This document shows, piece after piece, positions 40,462 through 51,385 of a stretch of DNA of 64,000 bases. The stretch comes from Vickermania ingenoplastis (taxonomy: Eukaryota > Euglenozoa > Kinetoplastea > Trypanosomatida > Trypanosomatidae). The position numbers were made by a program, and so were the translations under genes. The notes beneath the pieces were generated by a model. That model saw only the letters and a program-made list of their open reading frames with translations, searched no databases and had not been told where the DNA came from. The DNA lies in NCBI GenBank assembly GCA_010157825.1, contig VFSE01000254.1:186001-250000 (forward strand). The letters run 5' to 3'. The number at the start of each line of letters is the position of its first letter. Position 1 is the first letter of the stretch.

Positions 40462-41978
40462 CCACCTTAAAATAAGCAAATAATAAGTAAATAGATGTGT
40501 TATGAGTGCATTTTCTTTTGTTTTCTGTAATTCAATTTTCCCACCTATCCTATATGGTTGCCACACTTCATTTCCTTGTCTAGAGTGTAAAAAAAGGCCC
40601 TCCGTATTATTATTATTTTTTTCTTCTTCCCAGCCATAGTTTCGTCCTCCCCCTCCGGTCGAATGACACCAGACGTCAATGGACATCAAAAAAAGAGAGA
40701 AAGCAAAGAAAGGCACCATAGAGTGAGTGTCTTGGACGAGCAAAGTTCTACTAGAAAGGGCAAAAAATAAATAAATCAAAAATAAAGTAAAATAAAGTAA
40801 AATAAATAAATAAATAAGAGGGGGTATCAAAAAAGAAAAGAAAAGAAAACATCAGAAAATGAGATAACTACCAAAATGATGCTGCACTAATCCGTAAGCC
40901 TAATTTCGTGACATGGTAAGGAAGTTTGCTTTTTTCTTTTTCTTTATATATATATATTTTATTGTGTGTGTGTTTTCCTTCATTCATATACGACCAGCGC
41001 TCTCTTGCGTGGCTTCTTTCTTTTTTTTTTATTGCTTGATGAGAGTTCAGGCAATCACCCAATCACACCAATACAATACCAGCACACTTTTTTTTGCTTG
41101 AATATTTCCGAAAGGGGTAGTGTATGAAATAAACAGTGGCGTTTTATATTTTACTTCACTTTCTCTAGCGCTCTATACTTTTATTCTTTCTTTCTTCCAT
41201 TCATTCTTTTGTACATTTCTCCTTTTTTTTCCCAAGAAAAAAAAGTTAAATAAACTTGGTTCATTCTTAGCTCAATCTCTTTCTGTAGAGTTATGGCAAG
41301 GCTTTAGAATTTGAATTTCTATGTTTGCTGCTCCTCGAGGGGAATCAGTGTGATGCCCCCCTGTTGTCATGCCCCCTCCTCCCAGCATTTCGAGCGACTA
41401 GTACTGCTGCTTGTGTTCTTGTTTTATCTGTATAGAGATTATTTTTTTCCCCCTATTGCCCATATACATAATTCAACTATATATATTTGGCCAGCAATGC
41501 AGGTTGGAGACGGACCGCTGTTAAATGCAGATGATGAGTGGAAAAGAGCTGTGAGAAGTCTTCTGATGGTCCTCTCTCTCTCTCTGTCGTTGATGATACG
41601 TCGTTGTGATGAAGGAAGGCTTTGTTTCCTCTTAATTCTTAATTTACGGCATAAGGAAAATTCCCCCACAAACTTAACCTAGTACCGTGGCGGATATCAA
41701 GAGCCACAAAACAGAAAAATAAAAATGAGTGCTAAAAACAAACCAACAAAAAACACGCTCCGGGCACCCTTCCCTTCTCCTGGAATGTGTACATTTGTAC
41801 TCCATAGGACACACAAACCAAATAATGAAATATCTCCTGCGCGTGACATTCCATCCCTCTCTCTCGTCCTTTTTTTTTTCTCTCTCCATCTGCGTTTTCA
41901 CTTTTTCTTTTGTGACGTACAGGTAGCGACTTTCTCTCCCAGTCGTCCGTCCGCGCACCTTACTGATCGTAACCCCGA
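40462..41978. other. 1.5-kb intergenic region
   Basis: No gene is supported. A/T-rich with AAAT runs (40767-40815), several T tracts and CT tracts; pyrimidine-rich DNA at 41850-41945 with AG at about 41923 and 41941 probably provides the acceptor for the transporter gene. Confidence 0.55.
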
Positions 41979-42934
41979 ATGATCGACGGCGGCGTAGCAG
42001 AGCTAGTGAGGCGGTGGCAAACCGCCCTCAGGGGGGCTGGCGGTCATGGTCTTCCCTCTTCAAGAGGGACACGTACCTCCTCCCTTGTTACACGGTTGTC
42101 GTTGCCGCTAGTGGCGGGACTCACGGTCATCATCTCTTGTGCAGCAAAGCTGACATACCGCCGACTGCGCCGTGCGGCACGCCTACAGGAGCGCTGCGTC
42201 GTCGTTCGAGACATGCTGTGTGTCCTGCACGACTGGGAGGATATCGTTCTCTCTGAAGTCTCTGCCTGCCTCGAGCAGGGATGCTGCCTGCTGGCCACGG
42301 AAGAGGGTGCCCTGCCCGGCCTGCTAGGACCGGAGAACTACCGTCTACTTCGTGCCTTATGGAGGACCCACCGCCACCCCGCCAATCCATCCAGCGCCTC
42401 TGGCTTCCTTTCCAGAGTTCTAGATACTTCTTTGCCCTGGAGGCGTATCTGCACCTTTCCCTCTGCGCGCGCAAAACCGTGTGGCTGAGAGAAGATGTTC
42501 TGGTGCTGCAGCGGCTGGACGTCGTTATCCAATACGGTCTCTTTCGACGCCTGTGCCTCATTGGCGAGGCGCGGTATCTGCGAAGCCTTCTTGTCGGAGA
42601 ACCGGATGACCGAGAGAACGCACTCAGCTCGTCGGCATGGCGGATGTGTGGGGGCCCGTCCTGGCTCCTGCCATGCACGCCGCCCGGCCACGTCGAGGAG
42701 GGGGGCACGCGTTTTACTGCCTGCCGTGGAGCTATTTTCCCTAGAGACCCTCATGACCCACACTACCCCGTGGCTGTACCAGCCGGCCCTGGAGGCTCTC
42801 GTCGCGACTTGGGCGGGAAGCTCCCACCGCGCACTCACAGCGCTCTGCCGTGACGAGCTGCCCCTCGGCGCGCCGCTTCCGCTTGCGGGTTGCCATTGCA
42901 GGGAGTGGGGGAAATACACGAACAACCGTATCGT
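41979..42934 (+). pseudogene. 5' part of ABC transporter gene, frame-disrupted
   Basis: Coding-like sequence starts at ATG 41979 (MIDGGVAELVRRWQTAL, with a hydrophobic segment at about residues 37-57). It continues to the ATG at 42935, but the best reading changes frame near 42418, near 42700 (in a run of six G) and near 42905 (in a run of five G). The translated pieces (for example EAYLHLSLCARKTVWLRED and LYQPALEALVATWAGSSHRA) resemble one continuous helical protein joined to the transporter that follows. Two of the three changes sit in G runs, so consensus error is a real possibility; otherwise the 5' end has decayed and the gene now starts at 42935. Confidence 0.55.
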
Positions 42935-45892
42935 ATGGCCGCAAGATCGGCGGTGTGGGCGTGGTCCTGGCTCTATACCCCCAGACTCTTGAAGGAACAA
43001 ACAAATAGGGTGTCGCGCGGCGTGAAGCGCATGTGGGCGGATCAACTGTTCGGCCCACAAGGGCGGCGACGGCATCCACACATGCGCACCACCGTCGCTC
43101 TTTATGGGGTATGTGCGAGCCTCTCGACGGTGCTGCGCTTTCTGAGCGAGAGCGCGCTCTTGTCGCAGCTTACCCTTTCCCTTCCCGTTTCCCTTTCATT
43201 GCTGGAGAAGAAACATGTGCTCCGCATGGTCTCCAGGCACGTGTGCTGGTCTCTCTTTACGGGCGCCTGCACCGTCGTGGCGCACCGTTTCAAAGTACGA
43301 ACCAGCCAGCGCCTGCGAGACGCGCTCACAGAGAACGTGAAGGACCGCCTTGTCGATGCCTTCCTGACGGCTGATGATGCCGTCGCCGATCGTTTTCTAT
43401 CCGCCACGGAGGTCAGCCTGGAACAGTTGGCTCTCGAAGGACCCTTCGCGATGATGGAGATGCTGGAGGACCGGGTCCGGCAGTGCTCGCGGGCGGCGCT
43501 GCAGCTCTCTCGTGTTTGGTATTACAGGGACTACTCCGCCGCATGCGCTGCCGCAGCGCTCCCTCTCGGAACACTGCTCTACCAGCACCTCTCAAGGTGC
43601 TTCCCTGCTTTGCTACAGGCCCTTCGCACCGCAGAGGCGGACACAGCCTTCACCACCCCCATGGAGGTGCTGCCGCTGCCCCCCCGGTTTGGTCTCTCAC
43701 TGGTGATCGAGGTGCTGGCGGATCGTATGGCGGAGAGGGGGCCAACGGCGCCAGTTGCTGACCAGCATGCCATACTCGGCCTTCTTGCGTGCAGCTGCCA
43801 CGCGTGGCAGCATCGCTACAACACACCGTCGGGCACCACTGAAGGAACTGAAGGAAGTCTGTGGGATACTATGGAGGTGGAGAAAGCCGAGCAGCTGCTG
43901 GCACAGGCGCAGCGCGTGGAGCGTGTGTACGCCGCTTTATCTTCCCTCCCTATTAAAACGGTCGATCCCACGGCGAGGATGACCATCTATCTGGAGTCTA
44001 TGCAGGTCACAACCACACACCTGCTTCAATCCTCTGTAAGCCCCTCGGTGCAGCGGCTCTCCGCCGTGCTGCAGCGATCCCGTCAGAGGACGAGTGTCAA
44101 GGGAGGTTCCACTAGGGCGGATCGGGCGCCTCCGTACGTTCAGCGCCACCCTCGTGATCTGGACCAGGAGGAGCACCGCATCGCTGCAGACCCTGCCAAG
44201 CTGTCCTTATTTCCCAAACAGTACCCTCGCTCCATGTTCCTCTTCAAGCAACTCGGCTTGGAGTCCCTCGCGGCCTTCCGTTGGTTCCAGCACTGGGAGG
44301 AACAGCGAAACGCGCAGCACACCAGCAACCGCTTCATGGCGGACGTGGTGCAGCTTGTCTCGGGTCTCGTGGACCAGTGCGTGAATATTTCACAGGCCGC
44401 GCTGCTGGTGGCACTGGCCTCCACACAGATTCAGTTGCGTGATCGAGATGGGCGGTGGGCGATGCCGCCTCTCGTCCAGGTGGACCACAGCCGTGCCCCT
44501 CAGCTCCTTCAGCTCTACCGGCACATGGTGCTGTACAAGGAGGAGATCCTCGCCGCCACCCGCGAGGATGCGAGACGACCGACGCTGACGATGTTGTTGC
44601 CCCTCTTCGAGGTGCTTCAGGAGCTACCGTGCAGCATCAGTGACCGCAGCAGATGGAGCACCCGGGCAGAGCTGGTGGAGCGCCGGAAGCAGTGGCGTCC
44701 CCTCACGCCAAAGAGTTTCTCCTTCGACGCGTATCACCGAATCACGGGCGGGCTGTGCCTCCAACGCGGGATTCAGCTGCAGCACGTTACCTTCCTGTAC
44801 CCATTGTTCCAGCGCAGCAGCGCCGACTCCGGGGATGCGGCTGCGGCGCCGGGGCCGGACATGCACGTACGACCCATCCTGCGTGATGCCTGCCTATCGC
44901 TTCCCTCGCGAGGCCTTACCGGGGTGACGGGGCGAACGGGCGTTGGAAAGAGCACACTCTTCCAGCTCCTGCGGCGGGTGTACGACCCGATTCCCGTGCT
45001 GCGGTGCACTGATGCTCATCACGGGCCGCAGGACTGGTCCCATGCCGTGCTGCAGCACGTGGTAGAGCGCCACCTGGTCTCCAGCGCCGTACCGCTGCCA
45101 CCAGCATCGCTTGCCATCCCCTCGGCGTCTTCACTGGACGATGGAGAGAACCTCTGCTGTGCGCTGGAGCACCCGTTCAGCTGCATCACGATGGACGGCA
45201 TCCCGCTGGGGTGCTTCTCCACCGCCTACCTGCGCCAGTGGTTGGTGCAGATGGAGCAGTCCCCCACTGTGCTCGCTGGCGAGACGTGCCTGGAGAACGT
45301 TCGCGCGCTGCGACCGGACGTGCGGCGGACGGACATTGAAACCGCCATTTCTGCGAGCTGCAGCACCAACTTCTTGTGTTGTCGGAAAGGAGAGCGTCCG
45401 CCCCTCAGCGGTGGAGAACTGCAGCGCCTGAGCCTCGCTCGAACTCTTGCCGCCGCCGTGGCACAGTCGCGGCGGACCCGAATGGCGCAGTCCTGGTACG
45501 AGGCGCAGGCGTACAGCGATGGAGCTGCGATGGTAGGGGTTCTACTAGATGAGCCCACCAGCCAGCTGGATGCCGAGACGGAGCTGCTGGTAGAGCGCCG
45601 CATTGCCCGGCTGGCTGGATGTGGAAATCTTTCTCCCAGAGTGGAGTTGACTGCCGCGGCTGATCGTGACGAGGCGGAGGAGGAGGAGGCAGCGGCGATG
45701 GTGGTGGTGGTAACGCACCGCCTGTCCTCGCTGCGGCACGCATCGCACCTCGTGGTACTGGATGACCACGGTGGGGTGGAGAAGGAGGGACCGCCGGGCG
45801 TCGTATTCCAAACCTCAGCGTACGCCCAGCAACTGCTACGGCTCCAATGCCTCGAAAGGAACTCCCCCAACAGGGGTGGCCGTTCCTCCTAG
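42935..45892 (+). CDS. ABC transporter, peroxisome/glycosome D-type-like half transporter
   Basis: From the first in-frame ATG this gives 985 aa. The N-terminal two thirds hold hydrophobic and amphipathic helices with a region (MVSRHVCWSLFTGAC to LRDALTENVKDRLVDAF) resembling the membrane domain of ABCD half transporters. The nucleotide-binding domain has Walker A GRTGVGKST (666-674), signature LSGGELQRLSLA (from 824), Walker B VLLDEP with Asp872-Glu873, and the switch His928 in VTHRLSSL. The Q-loop region (VQMEQSPTVLAGE) lies after a long insertion following Walker A. D-type transporters import acyl-CoA into peroxisomes; glycosomes carry such proteins in kinetoplastids, but the substrate is inference. 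It is longer than the usual ~650-750 aa, and upstream coding sequence is frame-broken. Confidence 0.8.
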   Translation: MAARSAVWAWSWLYTPRLLKEQTNRVSRGVKRMWADQLFGPQGRRRHPHMRTTVALYGVCASLSTVLRFLSESALLSQLTLSLPVSLSLLEKKHVLRMVSRHVCWSLFTGACTVVAHRFKVRTSQRLRDALTENVKDRLVDAFLTADDAVADRFLSATEVSLEQLALEGPFAMMEMLEDRVRQCSRAALQLSRVWYYRDYSAACAAAALPLGTLLYQHLSRCFPALLQALRTAEADTAFTTPMEVLPLPPRFGLSLVIEVLADRMAERGPTAPVADQHAILGLLACSCHAWQHRYNTPSGTTEGTEGSLWDTMEVEKAEQLLAQAQRVERVYAALSSLPIKTVDPTARMTIYLESMQVTTTHLLQSSVSPSVQRLSAVLQRSRQRTSVKGGSTRADRAPPYVQRHPRDLDQEEHRIAADPAKLSLFPKQYPRSMFLFKQLGLESLAAFRWFQHWEEQRNAQHTSNRFMADVVQLVSGLVDQCVNISQAALLVALASTQIQLRDRDGRWAMPPLVQVDHSRAPQLLQLYRHMVLYKEEILAATREDARRPTLTMLLPLFEVLQELPCSISDRSRWSTRAELVERRKQWRPLTPKSFSFDAYHRITGGLCLQRGIQLQHVTFLYPLFQRSSADSGDAAAAPGPDMHVRPILRDACLSLPSRGLTGVTGRTGVGKSTLFQLLRRVYDPIPVLRCTDAHHGPQDWSHAVLQHVVERHLVSSAVPLPPASLAIPSASSLDDGENLCCALEHPFSCITMDGIPLGCFSTAYLRQWLVQMEQSPTVLAGETCLENVRALRPDVRRTDIETAISASCSTNFLCCRKGERPPLSGGELQRLSLARTLAAAVAQSRRTRMAQSWYEAQAYSDGAAMVGVLLDEPTSQLDAETELLVERRIARLAGCGNLSPRVELTAAADRDEAEEEEAAAMVVVVTHRLSSLRHASHLVVLDDHGGVEKEGPPGVVFQTSAYAQQLLRLQCLERNSPNRGGRSS

Positions 45893-46395
45893 TAGTAGTC
45901 GTCCCGTAGAAAGTCTTTTCAGGACGCGGACCAGGCCGAGGTCCCATCACCTTCCCTTGAATGGCGTAGGCGGAGCAGTGCCGCTACCGGATATAAAATA
46001 TCCAATTCACTGTGCATCGCCGATCTGCTGTTGTGCTTTCTCACAGGGATACGGGGAGCGGATGGTGGAGAGGGCCGTCGGCCGCCAAAAGAACGACAGA
46101 CAAACACCCCGCACCCTCCCGCCCACAAACACACACAAAAAGAAAAGAAAAGAAAAGAAAAAAAAACTGGAGGAAGACGAACGGGCCCAAACGGTACAAG
46201 TAAAAGAGGCTATCAGGACTTGCCTTCTGCTCTTGCGTCGATGCATCTCGGCCTCCTCCTCCTTCCTTTCTTTCTACATGCGGTTCAAATGCCCTGTCCA
46301 CGCTGTGTGCGAAAACAACAACAACAACCTTTCATCAACCAAAAGAAGCAAAGGAAAGGGATATTAAAGACGGAGATTGATCGATTAGAAAGGAG
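45893..46395. other. Intergenic region with splice signals for TDP1
   Basis: No gene is seen. A tract TGCTGTTGTGCTTTCTCACAG ending at about 46048 and a second CT-rich tract at 46240-46280 are the candidate acceptors. A purine-rich AAAAG repeat lies at 46138-46165. Confidence 0.55.
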
Positions 46396-48252
46396 ATGGA
46401 TAAGCCGTTCATGAGAGGGTTTCCTTTCTGGGTCAATGCCGTCGCCGGCGTCTCCTCCAGCGAAGGGGGAGCGCTTCGCTTGTCAGACATCTTCGCATAC
46501 GGTGCGGAGGAAGATGCCTGGGAGAGCGTACTGCTGGCCAACTACATGATCGACGTTGAGTGGCTGCTGGACGAGGCCCCGGGACTACTCCTCGTCCAGG
46601 ATCGCTTGGTCCTACTGAGTGGGGAGAAGGGCACGGCCACCCACACCGTTAACCACGACGAAGGTGGCACGTCGTACCAGTGGAAGGGCAAGGCGCACGC
46701 GAACGTCAATCCTTTCCTGCGTGCAGCACGAACTGCTGGACTGCCGCCGGAGCGGGTGGCAGCGCTGGAGCCGCGCCTTCCCCTGCCCTTCGGAACTCAC
46801 CACACCAAAGCCGCGCTCCTCGTCAACCGCCGGGGGCTGCGAGTGGCCATTTTCACCGCTAACTTCGTCCACGCGGATTGGAACGCCAAGACCCAGGGAA
46901 TCTATGTGCAGGATTTCCCCCGGCGCCAGGGCCCAGTTGCGGTTGCGGCTGCTGCCCCGCCGACCTCCCCAGCGGACCCTTTTAGAGGTCCGGCCGACAT
47001 GGCGGTAGACTATGCGCTGCAGCTGCGGGTCTACCTGGAGCGCTGCGGTGTCGTATCTCTGCCACTGGGCCAAGAGGGGCCCCTGGGGCTCTTCAACACA
47101 GCCTTCCTGGACGCCTTCGACTTCTCAGCGGCGCGAGTGCGGCTGATTGCCTCGGTGCCGGGTGCCCACGAGGGGCCAGCGATTACTCAATTCGGAATGG
47201 GTCGCCTGGCGGACGTGCAGAGCCGCACTTACGGGTCTAACGCCACCCCGCCCCCGGCCTGCCTGAGCTGGCAGTACAGCTCCCAGGGATCCCTCGATGA
47301 GACGTTTTTGGGTTGTCTGCAGCGTGCCATGCTGGGCCAGCTGGGGCTGCCCCCCACGCCAGCCAACAGTACCGGCCCGCTGCCGGGGTCGGTGATTCGG
47401 GTCGTGTATCCAACCGAGCGCGAGGTCCGCGACTCGCTCGAGGGCTGGCGAGCGGGTCTGTCCATCCCCGTGCTCATGAACAGCTGCCACCCGTACATTA
47501 ACGCTCGTTTGCATCGCTGGGGCTCAGGTCCGTCGCAGTCGGCCCCCAAAGAGGTGGTGGATGTCGACGCCGTCGAAGCGGACGGGGTCTCTGCGGAGAT
47601 CTACAGCCACGCTATGCCCCACATCAAGTCCTACGCGGCGATTGCCCATTCGGGCCCCTCAGGGCCCCGGCTGCAGTGGCTGCTGGTCACCAGCGCGAAC
47701 CTCTCCAAGGCCGCCTGGGGCAAGCTAACGTTCCTCAAAGGAAGGGGGAAGGCTCCCGTCCCGGTGCCGCGACTGACGATCCGGTCCTACGAGCTGGGGG
47801 TGCTGTACCTGCCCGCCTCCGCCCAGCCAGCAGGTGGCTCCTTCTCCTGCACCCCCTTCCCCGCTGCCCCGCGTCTCAGGGTCCCTGTCGAGAGCTCCGC
47901 ACCGGCGGGACTTCACGGCGTGCACATCGCCGCAGCGGGGCAGGTGTACCTGCCCTACAACATTCTTCGACCTCAGCCCTACGCCAGCACCGCGGCCCTG
48001 CTGGAGCAGGAGAGGGCAACGCCAGGAGCGGCGCCGCCGCCGAGTGCCCCTGTCCCCTCGCAGGATGTGCCGTGGGTGGTGGACGCACCACATCGAGGCC
48101 GAGATGCCCTCGGGCTCGAGATCGGGGAGGCGGTCGAATCCTTCAACTTCTACGGTTCTGCGAGCCGGCTTGCCCCGATACGGGATCTACGCAGTCTCGG
48201 GGCGGTGGCTGAGAGAGGAAATGGGGCGGGACGCAAACGAGAGAGGTCCTGA
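46396..48252 (+). CDS. TDP1: Tyrosyl-DNA phosphodiesterase 1
   Basis: This 618-aa enzyme hydrolyses the bond between the topoisomerase I active-site tyrosine and a DNA 3' end, a nuclear repair step. Both HKD half-motifs are present. The first, FGTHHTKAALLV, has His136 and Lys138 followed by RVAIFTANFVHADWNAKTQG, which is diagnostic for TDP1. The second, MPHIKSYAAI, has His409 and Lys411 followed by LLVTSANLSKAAWG. The C-terminal VYLPYNI and DVPWVVD blocks also fit. Length is normal for the family and the frame is unbroken. A low-complexity insert with PAPPP/AAPPTS sequences occurs between domains and near the C-terminus. The final RKRERS may help nuclear targeting. Confidence 0.95.
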   Translation: MDKPFMRGFPFWVNAVAGVSSSEGGALRLSDIFAYGAEEDAWESVLLANYMIDVEWLLDEAPGLLLVQDRLVLLSGEKGTATHTVNHDEGGTSYQWKGKAHANVNPFLRAARTAGLPPERVAALEPRLPLPFGTHHTKAALLVNRRGLRVAIFTANFVHADWNAKTQGIYVQDFPRRQGPVAVAAAAPPTSPADPFRGPADMAVDYALQLRVYLERCGVVSLPLGQEGPLGLFNTAFLDAFDFSAARVRLIASVPGAHEGPAITQFGMGRLADVQSRTYGSNATPPPACLSWQYSSQGSLDETFLGCLQRAMLGQLGLPPTPANSTGPLPGSVIRVVYPTEREVRDSLEGWRAGLSIPVLMNSCHPYINARLHRWGSGPSQSAPKEVVDVDAVEADGVSAEIYSHAMPHIKSYAAIAHSGPSGPRLQWLLVTSANLSKAAWGKLTFLKGRGKAPVPVPRLTIRSYELGVLYLPASAQPAGGSFSCTPFPAAPRLRVPVESSAPAGLHGVHIAAAGQVYLPYNILRPQPYASTAALLEQERATPGAAPPPSAPVPSQDVPWVVDAPHRGRDALGLEIGEAVESFNFYGSASRLAPIRDLRSLGAVAERGNGAGRKRERS

Positions 48253-48852
48253 AGGATGGGGCGTAGGGTGTTGTCCTGTTGAAGCCACTTTTTAAGAGGA
48301 GAGAGTTACCAGACCTGGTGGGACACCAGGTCCCAGCACAGTTTTACAGCAGAGAAAAACATGCACGGTACACTGCTCACACACACAAAACAACAACAAA
48401 CAACAACAAGAAAGCGCAAGAAAAAAAAAGATGCTTCTATAAGACGATGGCTCACAGTGCTTAGTCTTATTTGGTCCTTCTCAGTTTCTCTCTGACTGCC
48501 TTGAAAAGTCGCGTTCTTCTCTCCTTTTCACTCACGTTTCTGTTCTGTTGCACCTGCAGCCCGCCTCTCGTGTAGTCCTCGTGGCTGTACCGGAGGACAT
48601 ATCTCTCCTTCGTCGATCCTTGGGCCTCTTGCTAGTTTTTTTTTTCTTTGTAAGTGTTTCGGTTTCTATATTGAGTACTGAAACACATACACCACAACGT
48701 AACAACTTCATCAGTATTCATATTCTGTTCCTGTACAGCATCTTTGGCAGTCCCCCCCGCCCCGGGAGACCAGGCAGCTCTTTCTCCTCCTTCCTGGCGT
48801 GCTGAACTCAACGACTCTGCCACGACACAAGATACCTGGATTGCTGCGGCGA
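48253..48852. other. Intergenic region
   Basis: No gene is supported. It contains CAACAA and A runs (48390-48430) and pyrimidine tracts at 48475-48560 and 48620-48660 that could serve the kelch gene. Confidence 0.5.
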
Positions 48853-50246
48853 ATGCTTAGCGTACCTCATGGCATCACTAATCTGACATCTGTAGACCAA
48901 GGGGGCAGCGGAGAAGCTCTGGGGGTTTGGGAGCGGATCGGCAGGGCGGACGACATTGGCGACCTGGAGGGCTGCGCGATCGCCCCACACTACGACGAGA
49001 ATGGGTTGGAGTTTGTGATCCACGGTGGTCGGCCTCGCAAGATCTATTCAAGGATGGCCCGCTCAAGTAAGACGCCCGGTACCACCTCTGCCTGTCTGCG
49101 TGTTCTCCGGCCCACTCGCGCCGGACCCTCGTTGCAGGCGGAGCATGCCCTCTGACGCTGCAAACTCTGTATGATCCGGACCTGCCCAAGGATTCAGGGG
49201 TGGATGGCGATGGCAGGGAGCCGCCTTCGGGAGAGGAGGCGGCTGCTCGCGGCCCGGCGCTGATGGACCACGTCCTTTTCACAAGAGGACCGCTCGTCTT
49301 CCTGCATGGCGGCCGCGACAATGATGGAGTGGTGCAGCACCGCCTGCACGCCTATCACCGCACGCGGCGCTGCTGGATCCCGATGGGGCCGGAGCGGTTT
49401 GGTGGAATCGCTCCCCCACGGCTGTGCGGGCACGCTGTCGCCGCGCTGGATCGCAAGGGCTCCGGTTTTCTGCTTGCCGGTGTGGAGCAGCAGGCCACCG
49501 CAGTCCCGAGGAGCAGTGGTAGGAAGCGACCGCGAGGGGTTGAGCCGGCGCCGTGCCTATCCGTGTTTCTGTTAGACTTCCAGGCGGTGCGCTGGTCGCT
49601 GGTACCGACTTCGGGTGCCGGGCCGAGCCCACGCTCCCACTTCTCTCTGTGCTGCCACTCCCCAGCGGCCGAGGAGGAGCCTGCGGGACTGAAGGGAGCG
49701 ATGCTGCTCGCCGGCGGCGTTCGTGGCGCAACGCCGGTGCCGGATGTGTGGCTACTGCAGCTGCGGACCGGTGTCTGGCGCGAGATTTTGGTGGGAGCGG
49801 CCCTGGGGGTTGGCAGCGCCAGTGGCTGGGCACTTCGAACCCTTTATCCGAACGTGGCGGCCAACGGCGCCTTGTATGTGATGGGATTCCATCGGAGTCG
49901 CGGGAGTGGGGAGGGCGGTGCAATGCGCCTCCTTGCTGTCCGCTCCGATCCCAGAGAAGATCCCGAGAAGGAGAAGCACACTTCTGTTTCCTTCTCTGCG
50001 ATATCGGGGACCAGGGGCGGAGGACGCGGGGGCTTGACGCCGACCTCACCGCAGCGTGCGGCGGATCAAAGCAAAGACCTGCAGGTAGTACAGATGCCGC
50101 GGATGCGGGCGGCGACGGGGCCACTGGTATGTGCCAGCGAGCACGACAAGGCGGCTCCCAGCGGACCGTACTGGTGCCTGATGCGCAACGGCACCGTCTA
50201 CTACACCACTGGTGGCCCCATGAGTGGAGTAGCCGTAGGGTGCTGA
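48853..50246 (+). CDS. Kelch-like beta-propeller protein, one frame change
   Basis: From ATG 48853 the first part reads MLSVPHGITNLTSV to LEFVIHGGRPRKIYSRMARSS; the rest reads LVAGGACPLTLQTLYDPDLP to the stop at 50246 in another frame. Kelch-type blades are visible as hydrophobic-GG followed by spaced Tyr/Trp: VIHGGRPR, LVAGGACP, LVFLHGGRDN...HRLHAYHRTRRCW, LLAGGVRGATPVPDVWLLQLRTGVW and LYVMGFHR. Such propellers are binding platforms; no catalytic part is seen. The frame change falls at about 49067-49075 and can be explained by a 71-nt GT-AG intron (49067-49137), which restores the frame, or by a one-base error; the sequence between is itself open and blade-like in the second frame, which favours the error. 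Confidence 0.7.
49067..49137 (+). other. Candidate cis-spliced intron or frameshift zone in kelch gene
   Basis: The segment begins GTAAGACG and ends CCTCGTTGCAG, has length 71 and its removal keeps phase (a base left from AGT joins GC of the next exon to give AGC). Trypanosomatids have very few cis-introns, so a sequencing or true frameshift is at least as likely. Confidence 0.3.
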
Positions 50247-51385
50247 CAGAAACCCGACCAGAGATGGAACCGGATTACGGACTCCGCCGCTCCTGCAGCA
50301 CGCAGCTCTACTGGAATGTAAGGGGCGATGGCATTTCAAGCGCATCTGGAACAACAAGTACTGCCAGACGTACGAAGAAAAGCAAATAAAACGAAAATTA
50401 ATAAAGAGAAATAGAACAAAAGAGTGGCAACACATCAGTTGCACGTGAGGAAACAGAATAGGCCGTGGGTCAATTAAGCTAACTAGAACCACATCTATGG
50501 CATACAGCTTTCATTCTCTCTCTTCCCTCCTCCCTTCTCCCCTCTTTGTTCTCCTCCATCTTCTGCGTGCTTTTGGCTTTCCTGCCCATCCCAAGAAGAA
50601 GAGGGCTTTCCTTTTATGCTATACCAGCTAGCAACACCTCTCTCCAATTGGATAGTCTCTTGACGAAGCCAGCGACGTGCTTAAGGTCACGGCGCACTTA
50701 AAGCAAGAATAAGAAGAAAATATAAGTAAAGTGTACTTGTATATACCCCCCCGCCCACATAGAAGAAGAACATTATTTCTGCCCCAGCTCACGCCGCTAG
50801 TTATACCTACCTTATCCAAAATCACGCACACACACACACATTTTGCTCCTCAAAGAGTTGTGTCCCTGTTGTTCCTCTCTCTAGGTCTTGTTGTCTATCG
50901 AAGAAAAAGGGATTCCTCGATCTCCGCCACCTTCTACTGTACAAAACTTGCCCACCTTTGTACAGTGAAGAAGTCGGATCGAACGTTGTAGTAGATCTGT
51001 ATATCTACGTGAGTAGGGCCCGGAAGTACACCTGAGCAAAGCACATATATTTCCTTTTTTTTTTGCATTTTTTTTGCATTTTTTTTTATTATCATTTTAG
51101 ATATATATCAACCTGAGTCTTTCTTTCACTTTCTTCGTATTCGGTAGGTGTGCATTGGACCGAATAGATTTGACCACACAGAAGAGGCGCCCCGTCATCG
51201 CTACGCGCTTCTCTGGCTTCCCTCCTCTCCCAGTCACGAGAGGAGAACAAAAATCGCGAAAGGCAGGGCCTTGTTCTGCCTTGGTATACCATAACCAGCG
51301 ATCACACTGATCCCTCCTTCCACCTCTCTTTTTTTTTTTCTTGTTGTTTCCCTTGTAAGGAGGAGGGTTCTCACCTAGGTCTTGC
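50247..51385. other. 1.1-kb intergenic region
   Basis: No gene is supported. It holds a CT-rich tract (50515-50570), a CA repeat (50825-50842), T runs (51053-51088), and a strong pyrimidine tract at 51310-51353 ending in AG at 51358-51359, the predicted trans-splice acceptor 27 nt before the giant gene. Confidence 0.6.

Noticed and set aside
41311-41682. 123-codon frame upstream of the ABC transporter
   Set aside because: Its composition follows the AT-rich spacer, it is full of simple Leu/Ser/Phe runs and lacks any motif or convincing start context.
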